Assembly (NCBI GenBank): GCA_038503035.1
Contig: JAVSML010020772.1
Span: 1-64,000 of the forward strand
Reading direction: 5' to 3'
From: Crocodylus rhombifer
Lineage: Eukaryota > Chordata > Crocodylia > Crocodylidae
DNA length: 64,000 bases
A model generated the notes under the pieces. It was not told the origin of the DNA and searched no databases. It was given only the letters and a program-made list of their open reading frames with translations. Both the position numbers and the translations under genes were made by a program. Below, piece by piece: positions 34,716-48,027 of the stretch. Position 1 is the stretch's first letter. Each line of letters begins with the position of its first letter.

Positions 34716-37551
34716 GGTAGTGAAAAGCCTGGGGCCACTCATTAGAGTGATCTGCCAGAGATGGAGGTGCAGAGAGTTAGTGAATTGTCACCAACTAAGT
34801 ACATTGCACAAACTCCTGATGAGCCCCTGTGGGGCTGAACTTTCCTGGGCTGGAAACCAGTGGGTGCCTATTTGCTATCGGGAGAGCCTTGGAAAACACA
34901 CCCACCTTGGGTTGTCTGCGTGTGATCTCAGCTCTCTTCTATCACGGGCCCGTGAGTGGCTCGCTGCCAGCTGGACGAGGCATTCAGCAATTGTGGATTC
35001 CAGAAAACGTACCGTGCCTCGCTGGCCACAAAAGTTTGTAGACTCTATCACCCTTTGTAAGAGGAAGTCCGGGGGTTGCTGTCTTTCTTTACTCCTGTGA
35101 ACGAAGTCGACATTTATTTGGAGATGGAAATAAACCACCACAAACTTAAAAAAAAAAGAAAAATCTTAACTAGAATCATTATTTATAGCTCTTTGCTAGG
35201 AAAGTGGTAAACACCTGCTGCTGTTGTGGTGGCCCGTTAATGGTAGTGGTTTCTGAGGGCAAGGTCTCTAAGGTCTTACCAGCTATATGCAGAACCACCT
35301 CGTTCTATCCCTCACCGCCCTGGGGCTATACAAACGCACCTCTCTTTCAGGGACTCCATCTCCTCTAGTTGTGTTGGCTGAACAAAACGCATTGCCATCT
35401 GAACATTTTTTTTCCTAACGTTTAAAGACCACATCCGGGACGGGTCCCATGTGCTGGGCAGCCCACAGGTATGCAGTAAATGAGTCTATGCCGTTATGAA
35501 CCTGCAATGTGAAATAGCTGATATGTGGCCCATCCACCAGTTGCAAGCGGTCAGGGAGAGAAGCACCAGTACAGCTGGACACGGCGTAATGATGACCACA
35601 GATCTCAGTCCACGTTACAACAGTGTAGGCAGTAATTGCTAAAGACTAGCAACCCCTGCCGCTTGGAAGCTAGTCCACTAACATTTCATACATCCTTAAT
35701 CTGGGAAGGCCCTAAGGCAGAGGGTCCAGGCACCTTCTGGTTCTGTCCCTGCCCTTAAACCAATGGGGCTGATTCCTTACATGCCAGCTGTCAAGACTTG
35801 TGTTTTGAGATCCTAAAGTCTTGGGTCTGTCTGGTCCTCGAACACAGCCAGACCGGGGGAGTCTTCACGTGTTGAAAATGGTGCGTGAAGTGCCTGCCTC
35901 AGTTTTGCTAAATGCAAATGAAAAGATGGGGCTTTCTTTCTGCAATGTTCTTCTCCAAGCGATTGTAAGAACTGTTCAGCTGAGGGAGCGGGTTTGAGAG
36001 TCCAAGAGACCCGACTCACTGATGGCGACTTCTATTAACTGCTGCTGCTGCCTTGCACGTCGAGGCACCCAGCAGGCACTCTGCGAGCATATATATAAAT
36101 CGGAACAAATGGTGTATTCCCCTGTAGTGCACAGCATCAGAAAAACTGCTTTGGCTCTTTAAAACCCCTCCAAGGTGATTTCCTCTTAGCATCCTTCAGT
36201 TCCTATTAAACAAAATGCACATAGCACAGCCTCTGCAGGGCAGCCCACTTCGTCTACAAGAGTGCAAGCCAATCTCTTCCATACCAAGACCTTTCTCCAA
36301 CTCAGCAGCTTGGGAAAGACAGCATAGCTAAGACCTCAGCTTAAGAGCCAGCTGGGCTATTAGGCTGTCTAGTGACAGTATTTGTAATTTCTTCCTCTTA
36401 ACAGGAGGTCACTGCTTTCCTCATCAAACAGCTTTTCACCACGGCACCATTTATTTTCCATTCCCCTTGATCACTACCTGGGGTAACAAGTTGCAAAGAA
36501 TATGGATATGGGGGGGGGGAGGCGGGGGTGGAAATACACACACAGCAAACACCTTTTAATTCAATTGGTTGAATCGACACAGGGAGATTATTAGTTTTCT
36601 GTACGATTTGATTCAATTAATTAGCTTGAAAATATCAGCACAGCCAGGCAAGCAAAGAAAAACAGAGATAAATCCTTGCCATAGCACTGCTTCATCTTTT
36701 AAAGGCAATTAACTCTTAGTTATTAGCTTTTAATTAGGGAATAATAATGACACCATTAATACAGTTTATTATACTTGTCAGCGGACAGCTGTTCCAAACA
36801 GATTTTATTATCAGACCTTGGCGGCTCTTGTCTGTTGTGTTCCCTTATTTATAGTCGCAGGGAAGTGACTCCCCCAAGCCCCAGCCCAGGGGGTATGCTA
36901 GTTAAGCCTCGGTTCCCATATGTGCGCTCTTGTCACGCAGACATCACAAGGACCGCTAATCCAAGGTGGATTTTTATCGCCCCATTGCTGCAGCAGGCGC
37001 TGGCTCCAAACTTAAACTCTTGGCCCGGTTCCAAAGGACGAACAAGAGGGAAGGATGCAGAATGAGCAGCTCCGCTCCCTCCAACGTTTCAAAGGCCTGT
37101 GGCACCTTGCATTATACCGGGGCTTTATTTTTAACCATCTAAAATGGTTTTTCTGTCCTGGAGCATTCTGGTGGCAGCAGGATGCAGCCTTGACTGCACA
37201 TCTGATGTCTCTCTCATGGGTAATTCGTATTCCTTCCTGCACTCAGTTCCCGGGGGACGCTGGAAGGATGCCAGGGCTGGTCTTACACCTCAGAACATCT
37301 GAGCTCTCGTCCCGCTTGTGAAATGCCAAGGTGCCAGCAAATCCACCGATTTGTTTTCAGAGCAAGGCAGGCAGCATTTCTACCTCCTGGAAGGTAGGGT
37401 GTGTGTTTCCAGTACAGTACGAATGTTTGGGGGTAAATATATGTTGCTCAGTTTTAAATCAAATAAGCTTATCAATCCAATCAATCCAATCCAAATAAGC
37501 ATATCCGTTTCAAGTCTCATTCCACTGTCCTGCTGCACCCACCAGTTACAA

Positions 37552-37736
37552 CAGGGGTGGGCAAAATGCGGCCCGGGGGCCGGATGCGGCCTGCCAGGCC
37601 ATCCTATCCTTCTGCGGGGCCCCTAAAAAATTTAGAAAATTAACATTTATCTGCCCTGGCTTCCTGTCATGCGGCCCTCGATGGCTTACCAAAACTCAGA
37701 AAGCGGCCCTCCGCCCAAAAGAATTGTCCAACCCTG
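37552..37736. mobile_element. hAT-type MITE, 185 bp, with 8-bp target duplication
   Basis: Terminal inverted repeats CAGGGGTGGGCAAA and, at the other end, the complement of CAGGGTTGGACAATT. Both ends are flanked by the identical octamer AGTTACAA (37544-37551 and 37737-37744). The inside is rich in 'gcggcc' blocks ('aaaatgcggcccgggggccg', 'gtcatgcggccctcgatggc'). There is no ORF, so it is a non-autonomous copy. Eight-base duplications are the hAT superfamily signature. Confidence 0.93.
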
Positions 37737-38033
37737 AGTTACAAAGTGCATAAGCAACCCCCAAGCAGTGCTCTCCCTTATCTAAAATGTGCCCTGATTT
37801 AAACGTGCCTACAATCTACCTCCAGCAAACTATCCGTGGCTAACTATGTCAAAGGAGCAGCCAGGTCTTTTAGTGATTCATTATTATTTATTTTTCTGTT
37901 ATGTCATCAAGTAAAATATGGTGAAGGCTCCAAACTGCCCAGTCCAACAAAAGCATACGCAACCATGGATGGTCACCCCCATTTGCCCTCTTCCTCACCT
38001 TCAGGGGGTTCTGTACCCCTTGCTGCATTTGGT

Positions 38034-38150
38034 CCTTATACAGATTGTAAGTGCATGGGGGCAGGGACCCTTCTTACTGTGTTCGACAACCTCCGGCACA
38101 ATGAGGACCCAATTCTGACCAGGTCCCCTGGGTGCTCTTGTAATCCAAAT
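38034..38150 (+). mobile_element. MIR-type SINE 3' region
   Basis: 'cagattgtaagtgcatgggg', 'gcagggacccttcttactgt' and 'ccggcacaatgaggacccaa' follow the familiar MIR 3' pattern (attgtaagctc..ggggcaggga..gtgcctagcacaatgggg). Confidence 0.8.
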
Positions 38151-38366
38151 AACTGGACACGCTATGAATTCTCTTGGAAAGGCGAGCTGATAAACTGCAA
38201 GCAAGAACAGGAAAAGGGAGATGCTTCAATAAGCAGAGAAGCTTTCCGGGTTATGAACCAAGGTGGAAATTGAGACAACAAAACAGATGAGATGAGTCAA
38301 GGATTACTATGCTCCATTGTCCAAATTAAGCAACAGTGAGCGGATGAGCCCACATTAGCATAGTTT

Positions 38367-38428
38367 GACTATGTCTAGTCTCCTGCTTCCCAGTCCACTG
38401 CCCCTTACACTAGACCACGGTGCCCTTC
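38367..38428 (+). mobile_element. MIR-type SINE core fragment
   Basis: 'gtctagtctcctgcttccca' then 'gtccactgccccttacacta' and 'gaccacggtgcc' match the MIR core-to-middle consensus. Confidence 0.65.
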
Positions 38429-41400
38429 AGTGGAGCTGGATCTGCTTCCCCCTGGGCCCTCTCAGCTCCACAAGCACAACATGGATTTGAATGCAGGAGC
38501 AGGTGGCAGCGGCTCAGCTCCGAACATGGACCCCCAGCATTTGCTTGTGTGCGTTTGGATCTGTCCAACAAACTGCAAGTCTTCAAACACGTCCGTGTTC
38601 GCTGGCGTTCTAGGCACGACTGACACATTTTCACTAGCGAGAGACTTTCGTGCGGGGCTAGGTCTCAGGGAGGGGGGAAAAAACACCTAATCTCAATTCA
38701 ATCAAGTTTTGCCCCACAACACATTTGGGGCCTGAGATCACACACAAGACACTTCAAATCCTGTTGGTAACTTTCTCTAAAAAACATTAAAACAAAAAAT
38801 TGCGGTACGCTGCTTGAAACAGAGGTTTGTAATGGAAGTGTCTTCTCAACCGTAATTAGCGCCGCGGTAGCACTAGCACTACTGACAGCTAATGGCAATT
38901 CTCCTTTAGCTCAAGTGCTATCATACGAGATCATACACCGATGCTGGAAGTGAAAAGCTGCAGTTCAAGTCCCAGCAGAGGGACAGATTCCTCATGTTTC
39001 TTAATGAGACATGTCAATGCAAAACAGCCAAATGCCAACAGAGAGATCCCACATGAGGCCTTACTGCAGTTGTGCAGCAGGAGGGGAAACGAACTTACTT
39101 GGAACTGGAGTTTTGCACAGACTCCGTTCTTTGTAGCTCCAAATTCACCTTCCTTCCCCCCCACCCCCTCAACACACCAGCAGGCACCACCTGGATGCTA
39201 CAAGACACTTCTCTGGGTTTCCTCAGCACCCACGTGGCACACAGCCGCTACCTCCGAGACCGGAAATCTGTGGCGGAGCACGAATGATGGTCAGTGCTTT
39301 GCATTTCTGGATTCAAACGGGGGCAACGAGAGAAAATCAGCTGTAAGCCGGGGGTGGGGATGGCTGGGCGACAGGGAGTGGCCTGGCCTCCACTCAGTAA
39401 ACCTTTTGAACAGTGAGAGGGAGGATCAGCAGGTGCCCTGACTGAGTTGTTAGTGCCAATCCAACGATCACCATGTCATTCTCATGCCAGGGGATTAATT
39501 TCTGATTTTACTGCTGCTCTTTATCACAGAGACAGCTTTGAAAGGCACAAATTTTCTTTCCCACAATGGACCTGTCACAATGACAATTATATTTAATAGC
39601 TCTGGTTCAGTCTCGCCTTTCAGGGGCTCTGATTACTGCGGTAAATAGAAGCACATTAGAGAGGTGCAGGGAGTGACAAGACACTGACAGGCAGTATTCA
39701 CATCACATCAGGGGACTGCAAGGGGGCAAGTACTCGCTGTGGCCTTTATAAAGTAGATCCAAGGGGACCTTCTTTTCATTGGGCCTTGGGTGGGGAAGGA
39801 GAGGATGAAGAGCGAATACAGAGATTAAAAATATACTCCTGGTACACGGCGGCACCAGCAACGGGAATCCATGCTGCAAAGAAAACACTTACGGGGACTC
39901 CCCCCACACACGCATTTAACCAGGGCAAGAGACGAGCAGTTTTTCCTCCTCTTCCCGGGCACTCGAAATATCATGGCCCCTCAGCACCACCTTTGGCCTC
40001 AGCATCTTGAGTTTGGGCGCTTTGACAATACAAAGGGATAACTGAACGGTGAGACACGATCCCTAGTTATCGAGGGGGACAAGAGGTCTTAGCATGACTG
40101 CATACAACCTCCTTTCTTACCAACATTGCCTTTCACCACTGAACAGCAGCAGAAGACCCTTCCTCATCTCCCGCCAGGTCCGGTTCCTTGGCCGATTGCT
40201 TTCTAGCGAGTGAATTTCCCTTGTCCTGTCTGGGAAAAGAAAGGCTTTAACAGTACGCTGGCTCTTATGGAAAAGCTCCCCCCAGAACTGGAAAAACCTG
40301 CTTTGTGCTCTAGAGACAGCTTGGCCAAATGAGGCATGCGGCGAAGGGCCCTATCCGGCTGTTTATTTTTTAAGCCACAAGAGCAGGAGATCGCTCCTGG
40401 CTACAAAGACGTCCTGCTTGGGTGCTCATTTGCTAGAGGGAACTTGCTGCCCTGGTATTAGCAGCTGGCATGTGACATGCCAAGATAAGGAAAGCTGCAA
40501 TCAGCTTCACGCTGCCGTGCCCTGCCAACGCTCGGCCAGACTCCTGCCCAGTCCTGCAAAGAGTGGCCAAACTGTGGACAGAGCTCTGCAGCGACCTGTG
40601 AATTGTCCAGTAGGAGAACAAAACACGAACGGTTTCTGCTCCCCTAACTCTCAGTACATGAAATAGCTCCCAACTGCTTTGTATTGGTTTGTAACCAGAA
40701 ATGACCTAAGCAAGCAGTTCCTTTTTCTTCTGATAAGGATGCCGAGTAATTTTAAGCCCAACCCTCCAGTAGCACTTGGGTGTCGGCATTGCCCCAGTAG
40801 TGGTTTAGAGTTAGCGTGCCAGAAACACTCATCCCTGGGAGTAAGCAAGTCACAGTTTGAACATAAGACTTAGGGTCAGCTTCTTATACAGCCTTCCTTC
40901 CACTCCAAGCACTTGCTTCAATCTTCCTGCTGCTGAGGTCCCTATCTGTAAAAGCAGACATGCATCATGTCCCAGAGGGGCATTAGGAGGAATCCTATTT
41001 ATAAAGAACATTGAAAGGGAAGGCAACAGGTTCAAGCACCACTGCTAGGCCCAGCCGCATAAAGCACATGGCCTCCGCTTGGCAGGACCCCTCTGAGCGA
41101 CGTGCTGAATGACATCTAAATTCAAGAGCGCACTTCAAGCATCTGCCATGCAGCTCCTATCTGCTTTTCACAGACCAACATGTCCAGGGCTCTGGAGGTC
41201 TGGAACTGTGAAAAGTAGAGGCTCCCTGCCCAGCAACCAGTACCAAAGATGTCAGAAAATGACCAAACTAGACAGCACCTCTGTGGAAACAGCTGAGATT
41301 GCAGGCAACCAGCATTGCCCCACTCACTCTAATCAAAGCAGAGTTTGGAACAACCGAACAAATGAGATGCCCTAGCACAGCTGAGCTTAAACTCGTTTCT

Positions 41401-41661
41401 GATTGACCTCAGCTAATCCAAAAACAAGTCACTCAAGGCAAGAGTATTTTCATAAGGGGGTTTGCATCAGTTGAAAAACTGTCTAGTTAGATTGGTGCAA
41501 CTTTCTTAGCTTGACAAGCCCTGGACAATTCACAGGAATTTGTTTTGGCATTTTTCTTTCCCCAAAGTTATATTTTATTTATTGATTTTAGCACTGATGA
41601 AAAGTGCTGGATTAACAGTCCTGTAAACTGGTATCTTATTAGTCTGGAAGGTAGGGAGCAA

Positions 41662-41798
41662 GGTGACACCATAGAGACTAACTGGTTCTGAGAGGCATGA
41701 GCTTTTATAGGCAGCAAACTTCAGCAGAGCTGATGAAAGAGATTGTTGCTTATGAAAGTTCATGCTTCTCTGAACTAGATATTCTCTAACATGCCACC
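41662..41798. repeat. Fold-back repeat, ~47-bp arms
   Basis: Left arm 41662-41708 (starts 'ggtgacaccatagagactaa') is the imperfect reverse complement of right arm 41752-41798 (ends 'attctctaacatgccacc'). The spacer is about 43 bp. A similar palindromic motif (…gagaggcatgagcttt…) is familiar to me from sauropsid genomes, but I cannot name the family. Confidence 0.8.
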
Positions 41799-41999
41799 CT
41801 GCCCTACCTTCTGCCTAGCTTCAGATTATCACAGCTAACTACTTCTGTGCTTATCACTCTAGAAAAAGAGCCAAATCCAGACTGTGACAGGAGAAATTTC
41901 ACCCTGGTTCAGGCTTCAGTCCTGCTACTCATGGACCAAGCATACAAAGCTGGAAGAAGCTGGGTGCCAGGGTCTCATATGGTGTTTGGCTCCTTGGTT

Positions 42000-42180
42000 C
42001 AGGGGTAGCCAACCTGGGGCAGCCTCTGTGTGTGGCATGTACCAGGCCAAGGAGGGGACAACCAGCACAGTGGCAGACAAGGCAGAAAGAAGAAAGCAGA
42101 GCAACAGAAGGGATCGGGGGTGCTGAGGGAAGGTACAGGGCTAACTTGTGGCACACCTGCCAAAAAGGTTGGCTGCCGTG
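42000..42180. mobile_element. Possible second hAT-like MITE
   Basis: Starts 'caggggtagccaacctgggg' and ends 'aaaaaggttggctgccgtg'. The ends are near-complementary over about 15 bp, but a clean 8-bp duplication is not seen. Confidence 0.5.
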
Positions 42181-44978
42181 GCTTGAGACCATCAAGATAA
42201 TGTTTCTTGCCAACTGCAGTGATAGCTTTGTGTTGAAGACATCTGTTCCCTGGCAACTGGTCTGGAGTCCAAGCTCATTTCATAGAGGCCAGCAAATATC
42301 CACGCTCCTTCAATTCTTGCAGGCTCAGGTGAGATATGAGCTATGGCCCAGCCAGACTTTCAGATGGAAGCTAGTGATGCAGACGGGCTTTCAGATCTCT
42401 TTCCCATTACTAATCCACAGAGATGCCTAGTTCCATCCTCCCAACCACACTCAGAGGAGAACTAAAGAAGTCCCTCATTTTTCCTTATAATTGGATTTAC
42501 CTGCACTCACCTCTTTCCAATGCCTAGAGGAATAAAAAAGGGGAAAAGAGAGAAAGTCAGTTGGGAACATTTTCACTGCTTTCTGAAGCACGAACACTGA
42601 GGAATGAGATACCAACCGCTGGAAAAAACAAGAGAGCCAAGCTCTGTGGGAAGTGGCTGATTCATAGATTCCAGTGGCAAGTAACAATGTGCTTTTGTCA
42701 TCTCATCTCTCAAAAGAAACATCATGAGACTACAGCAAAGTGAGAAGGCAAATGCAGGTGATGCAGAAGAAAAAAGCATGGAAGCCATCTTCAAAAACCC
42801 GAGCTGTGCCCACTTCTGAAAGTACCAATGCTGGGAAGGGGAGCTTCAGGAAGAGGGCACGTAGCCTACTGATGGGGTAAAAACCTTCATATGTAATGAA
42901 TGGGCCCACACTCTGCCATACCTTCACTCTGGAGACCTGTGAGAACAGTCACAAAAGCCAGTTTCAATTGTATCCAAACATACCATGAGACCCCTCATGT
43001 CACAGTCCTTCCACCTCTAGAAGAGATCAAGCAAGAGAAGTAAAGAGCTGAATGGCATGTTGAGAAGCAGGGGATACTTTTTGATCACACAATGAGTCCA
43101 TTCCAAACAGAGGCCCTTCCATTTGAACACAGGCATCCATAAAATAGCATGGCTATTTGATGAGGTATTTCAAATTACCTTCCCCCCCACACACTACAAA
43201 GGGACTTCTCTCCTCCTCTCTCCAAGTGACTGGATCGTCCTTCAGACAGAGACACTGAACAATTAAACATCTCTCTGTGTACCCTTCCACCTGCCAGGCT
43301 TATGGCTAAAGTCTGCCTAGCATCCAGGCAGCAAGAATAAGCAGCCTGTTGATCCTTTTTCCAACATTGCCAGCAATTATCCCAGAACGGCTTTATTGTA
43401 TACGTGACAGCTGGTGACATTGCGAAGATAGCTTTCCCACCTTTTACGTTACAGGATTTAAAATATCCACTTGTTGCAAATGCATCCTCCTAAATCACTA
43501 GCCCTGAAACGGGTGCCACACTTTTCAAATAACAGTAAGCAATCAGCACTGTCCCCTAGCATGATAACCTCACCACAGACCCATGAAGTCTAGGCCCACC
43601 ACCTGCCATACCCATGAACAGCATGCCATAAGGCAGGCAAGAGCCAAAGGAAAGGGCCCCAACATGGTGTTGATCACAGTGATCTGGTTGCCAGGCCGGG
43701 TAAGTAATGATCCTGCAGACGTAGTGACCCCCTCTGAGACAAAACAGGAAGCCGCAGGAATTCCAACGCTGGAGAAATGGGACTAGAGCAAGTCGAGGAG
43801 ATGGAAAGGAAGAGAAAGAAAAGCAGGCAGAAGAATATTCCCTAGTGAGGGGTACAACTCAGGCATCCGGGAAAGAGTTTATGCAGGGATGACAGATGGA
43901 GAGGGTAGAAAAAGAAGCTGAGAGGCACTCAACAGAACTGTGCCAAAAGGGATTTGTAGTGTAGACAAGGCCTTATGCTGTACAAGTAGTGTTCAGAGCT
44001 GGCAACAAGAGTACCCAAGATAGCATGAATTTTTATTCAGCCCCACAGTATATCTATCTATCCATTTCAACTGGGAACTGTAGAGGGAAAGTGGCTTAAC
44101 AGCTAGTACCAAGAGTCAATACCCAGACCCAGGGAGGCCAGTGTGAAAACACTGACTCTGTTCCAGATCTAGGATGTTCTCGTGCGGTAATGTGTTTTGA
44201 TTCTTGCCCATTTTGATCACTGATCCAAGGCCACCTGCTTAGACACATCTACTGGCCTTTAACTATACATCTGTCTTCACTCGGAGCATTTCTGGTTGTG
44301 GCAGGTCACAAAAGAGTGACCTTAAAAATCAAAGGGCAAGTTATCTGCTGGTGTAATTGCATGGGAATCAGTAGAGTTAGACAGAGATGTCAGATCCCAA
44401 GTCACATTTGAATAGTATGGTTTAGCAGAACAATTTGAGAAAAAGCAGGTGGGTTTAAAAAAAATAAAAAATAAAAAATTGGTGATATACAGCCAGCTGT
44501 AAACCAGAGATTTTTGTTTCCAGAACTGCTCAGGTTGTAACAGTTTAAGACCTACGTATCAAAAGCAATTTATGAACTCGAGTGGGCAGAATGGAGGTGG
44601 GTATATTCACTATCTGTGGGACCTGCAAGGGCTAGAAAGACATGCTAAACCATCACTACAAGTCTTAGCGGATTCCTAATAATAAAAGGCAACTGGCAGT
44701 ACACGAGATAGTGAACCTGTGCTCTCATAGCATCAATCCAATAGTACCAGTGGCAATCCTGTACTGTAAGACGCGGAGGGCAAAGACCTCTTTTCCTAAA
44801 CACTTCGGAGAGCAAAGGAGCAAACTGTACGCCTATTCACCAGGCTCCCCTTCACATCAGTCAGTTCCCACCAACCACACTAGCCCGGGAGATTTTCTTC
44901 CTCTCTCCACAGGTTTGAACTTAGAAATGAAGAGACTGCAACCCCCCAAACATTGTAATTCCGAAGTGCTCAACAGCC

Positions 44979-44984
44979 TTTAAT
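44979..44984 (-). promoter_or_regulatory. KDM4B: Candidate distal poly(A) signal ATTAAA
   Basis: Minus strand reads ATTAAAGGCTGTTGAGCA and then a GT-rich 'tgtttggggggttgc', the classical layout of a cleavage site. Use is inferred. Confidence 0.5.
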
Positions 44985-45906
44985 TCATTATGAACCTAGA
45001 GGCAGAGAAAAAAAATATGCAAAAAATACATCACATCCTTAATCTAAGAGGAAAAAAAAATCAATATTTTATAGCACATAATCAGACACTTACAAATATA
45101 TTTCACTGGGAACGGGGAAAGGAGGGGGAAGGAAAATATGCATTTCCTATTTCCTTTTCATAGGCTGATGCACCGCAGCCTTCAACATGGTCATCATAGT
45201 TAATCTGCACAAGTCATTTCTAAACCAAAATGGAAAAAAAAAAGAGAAAAAAGGGGGGGGAGGGGGGAAGGACTTCAAAAATAAAACAAAAAGGAAAATC
45301 CCAGCAACAAGGAAGGGCATTCTACATTTCCAGATTCACGTTAAACATAACTCAGCATCTGAATATGGGGACAGGGAAACACACTTTTTGCGTTTTTACA
45401 ATATAAATAGTATTTAAAAAGGTACTACATATGAATACAGTAATGGTGCTATTTCAGTCAGGACCTTAACATGCAGAGGAAATTTCCCCCCTCCCCCCTA
45501 TTGCTCACAGCCACCCAATCCCCCCCACCCCAACCCCATTCCAAAAATGAATCCTCTGCTGTTTAAATTCTCTTTCAGTTGTTTTAAATATTTCTCTGTG
45601 GCCTCGCCACCATTAAAACATCCTTTTTCTTTTATACAAGCAAATTATCCCTTAAATCATTACCCAGCCAACAAGAAACAGCTGTGTAGAGTAATTGCTA
45701 TAGAGGTGCAGCAGCAAATAAAGGAAAGGGGCTCTAGGTTCTAATTCTTCTTCTTCCCACCAAAATGACGTACGAACGGAGGCTTTTAAGATACTTGCCA
45801 TCTTTTTTTTTTCTTTTCTTTTTCTTTTTTTTTTTTTTTTTAAAGTATATTTTATAAAATCAACCTCAGGCCATTCATTTCCTTTTTTGTTTTTTTTGAG
45901 ATAAGA

Positions 45907-45912
45907 TTTATT
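45907..45912 (-). promoter_or_regulatory. KDM4B: Candidate poly(A) signal AATAAA
   Basis: Canonical hexamer on the minus strand within the 3' UTR. An A-rich region follows, so oligo-dT artefacts are also possible here. Confidence 0.35.
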
Positions 45913-46809
45913 TGGAGAAATTGAAAACTTAAAACAACCTAAAGGATTTCAAACCATCTTTTCTTTCCTTCTTTCTTTCTTTTTTTTAAATAAAATACAT
46001 CAAAGAAAAGAAAAAAGAAAAAAAAAAGGGTTCTCAAGGCAGCAAGAAGTGAAAGGGATTCCAATTCCCCCAGAAGAGGAGGGACTTTTTCCATTCTCTC
46101 ACAGAGACATTTGAACATCCATCTAGTCTCTTAAAATGCTAATCTACCATCTGTTAGTCCCAAATTATTCCCACATCTTCCCTTCCTCTCCTAAATAACT
46201 TTCTGAATATACAGCCACTTTACAAATCACCCCCCCCCCAAAACACACTGTCCACGTTGCAAAGGGGCTCAATGAGAAAACGTGGTTCTTCCCCCCGTGC
46301 ATTATTTTTTGGGACTCAAGTGGAAAAGGTTGCTGAGGACACATCTCCTGGATAGCTCTGCTGACAAGCCACAGCATTCAGGTGGGTGGGTTTGAAGGGT
46401 GCCATACAAGTACCGTGCCCCCCCCCCCGCCCCCATGCTCCAGAAGCCTCACCTTCCTTGCCGTTCCACACTAAGCCTACATTTTTTCTTGACTTCAAAC
46501 CAGATCCAAACCCTGCGGAAGTCAATGGTAGCTACTCCACCAGCTTCAGGGGCTTTGCATCAGGTCCTTTACACAATACTGTACAGCTCTACAGGAGGTG
46601 ATCAAAGCGCTTGAGTGGGTGCTGCCCACACAATATTTTAAGGTTTCCATCTTTAATACTCATTTAATACTTAACAAACTGAGCCCGAACAAGTGCCAGG
46701 CTCTCAATCCGCTTCCGCAGGAGCATCTCAAAGGCTCACTTCTTATCTAGGTAAAAGATGTCACAACAATCAAAGGTGTTTGGGGAATTTCTTCTTTAAT
46801 GGGAAAAAA

Positions 46810-46836
46810 ATATATATATACACACACACACACACC
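46810..46836. repeat. TA/CA dinucleotide microsatellite
   Basis: Alternating TA then CA units in the KDM4B 3' UTR. Confidence 0.9.
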
Positions 46837-48027
46837 TCCAAGGCTTCTGTCAAGGAATGATTCTTGCACTGGTAAGCAGCACAGCCCAAAAACAGAGGAG
46901 GAACAAAAGAAAACATAGCTCCTATGGGAGTCTGTGGTTACCCAGACCCCCCGCAAGGAGCCAGAACAATCCCCATGCAGCCCAGTCTGTGCTGGGGCAA
47001 GGTGGGGGTTCCTAAAGGACCAAACACATGGAGCAACACAACACCTGCCAGCTCGGTGAAGGCATGAGCCACAAGCCATGCACATTGGAGGCTGGAGAGT
47101 AACAGTGCCTGCAACGGTGGGGAAAGGAAATGAGAGAGACGCAACAAAAGCAGGTTGGGGTATAAAAAACCAATGCCCCGCTGGTTGCCCCTTCCCAAAG
47201 ACAGGGCAGAAACGCACGCATCCATCATCTATCCGTAGCAATCTGCTGCCAAAACATTCCAGCTATGAGACATTTCTTTCCCCACTCCTCCAAAACGACA
47301 AAACAAAACGGTTCTTGAAACAAAAGAAAAGGAAAAGAAAAAGAAAAGCTTCCCAGGATGCCTGCTCTTATTCACTCTCCCCATTGCCATTTACCACATT
47401 TCTGTCACAGGGGGAAGGGAAAAGAAAATGACTTTTTTTTTCTCCTGTTTTAAAGCCACTGTCTAGAAAAGTGATCTGCGGAAATTGTCATCTCCCTATT
47501 TATTCTTTTTATTTGTTTTTGTTTGCATTTTTTTCTCTTTTTTTCCTTTTTTTAATAACGCTCATTTATAGAAAACGTCACAAAGGTGATTCATATGTAC
47601 AGAAATCACAATTCCAAAGGCTGCTTCAGTAGTCAGTGAAATAGCACCTTTCAAAGACAAAAAGAGTTTGACATGGTTTAAAAATCTGAGTCATTTCATC
47701 TTGCAATGTTAACCCCTTCCAACCCTTAAAAAAAAAAAAAAAAAAAAAGGAGCCCGGTGCAAAGCTCCACGAGCGCACGCTTCCGAAGTCTCCATGTGAA
47801 ATGCTGTCCGACGGAGTTTCGAGCTCCCTATTTATTGGTCAGCAATGTGTCTAGCAGAGTAGAGGTAGCCTGTAGCCAGACACGATCATCTTGTAGTCCC
47901 AACCAAGAGCAGATGAGAGGAATTCACAGCAGGCTATTGCACAGGGCTGGCCTTTTGTTCCACAGTTTCCTGATTATTTTTCCGTAAGGTTGAAAAGGGC
48001 TTTTTCTTTTCCTTTTTTTTCTTTTAA

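Larger units (their letters stand above)
28301..44958. other. Intergenic region, KDM4B side
   Basis: No protein-coding exon recognised on either strand. It contains a CR1 tail (29647-29712), a LINE remnant of another family (34320-34715), a hAT MITE with target duplication (37552-37736), MIR pieces (38034-38150 and 38367-38428), a fold-back element (41662-41798), a second possible hAT element (42000-42180), and three AT-rich blocks with the look of conserved non-coding elements (30640-30990, 36640-36830, 39450-39665). Confidence 0.7.
44959..48027 (-). other. KDM4B: KDM4B 3' UTR
   Basis: About 3 kb below the stop codon, AT-rich with many homopolymers: a 20-A run on the plus strand (about 47729-47748) and long T/A tracts (45800-46030). 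It also has a short TA/CA microsatellite near 46810-46836. The distal end is placed just past an ATTAAA (minus strand, 44979-44984) followed by a GT-rich stretch. AATAAA hexamers on the minus strand at 47831-47836, 47499-47504 and 45907-45912 are possible earlier ends. Confidence 0.65.

Noticed and set aside
44085..44160. Possible MIR fragment ('agtggcttaacagctagtac')
   Set aside because: Similarity too short and diverged to support without a search.
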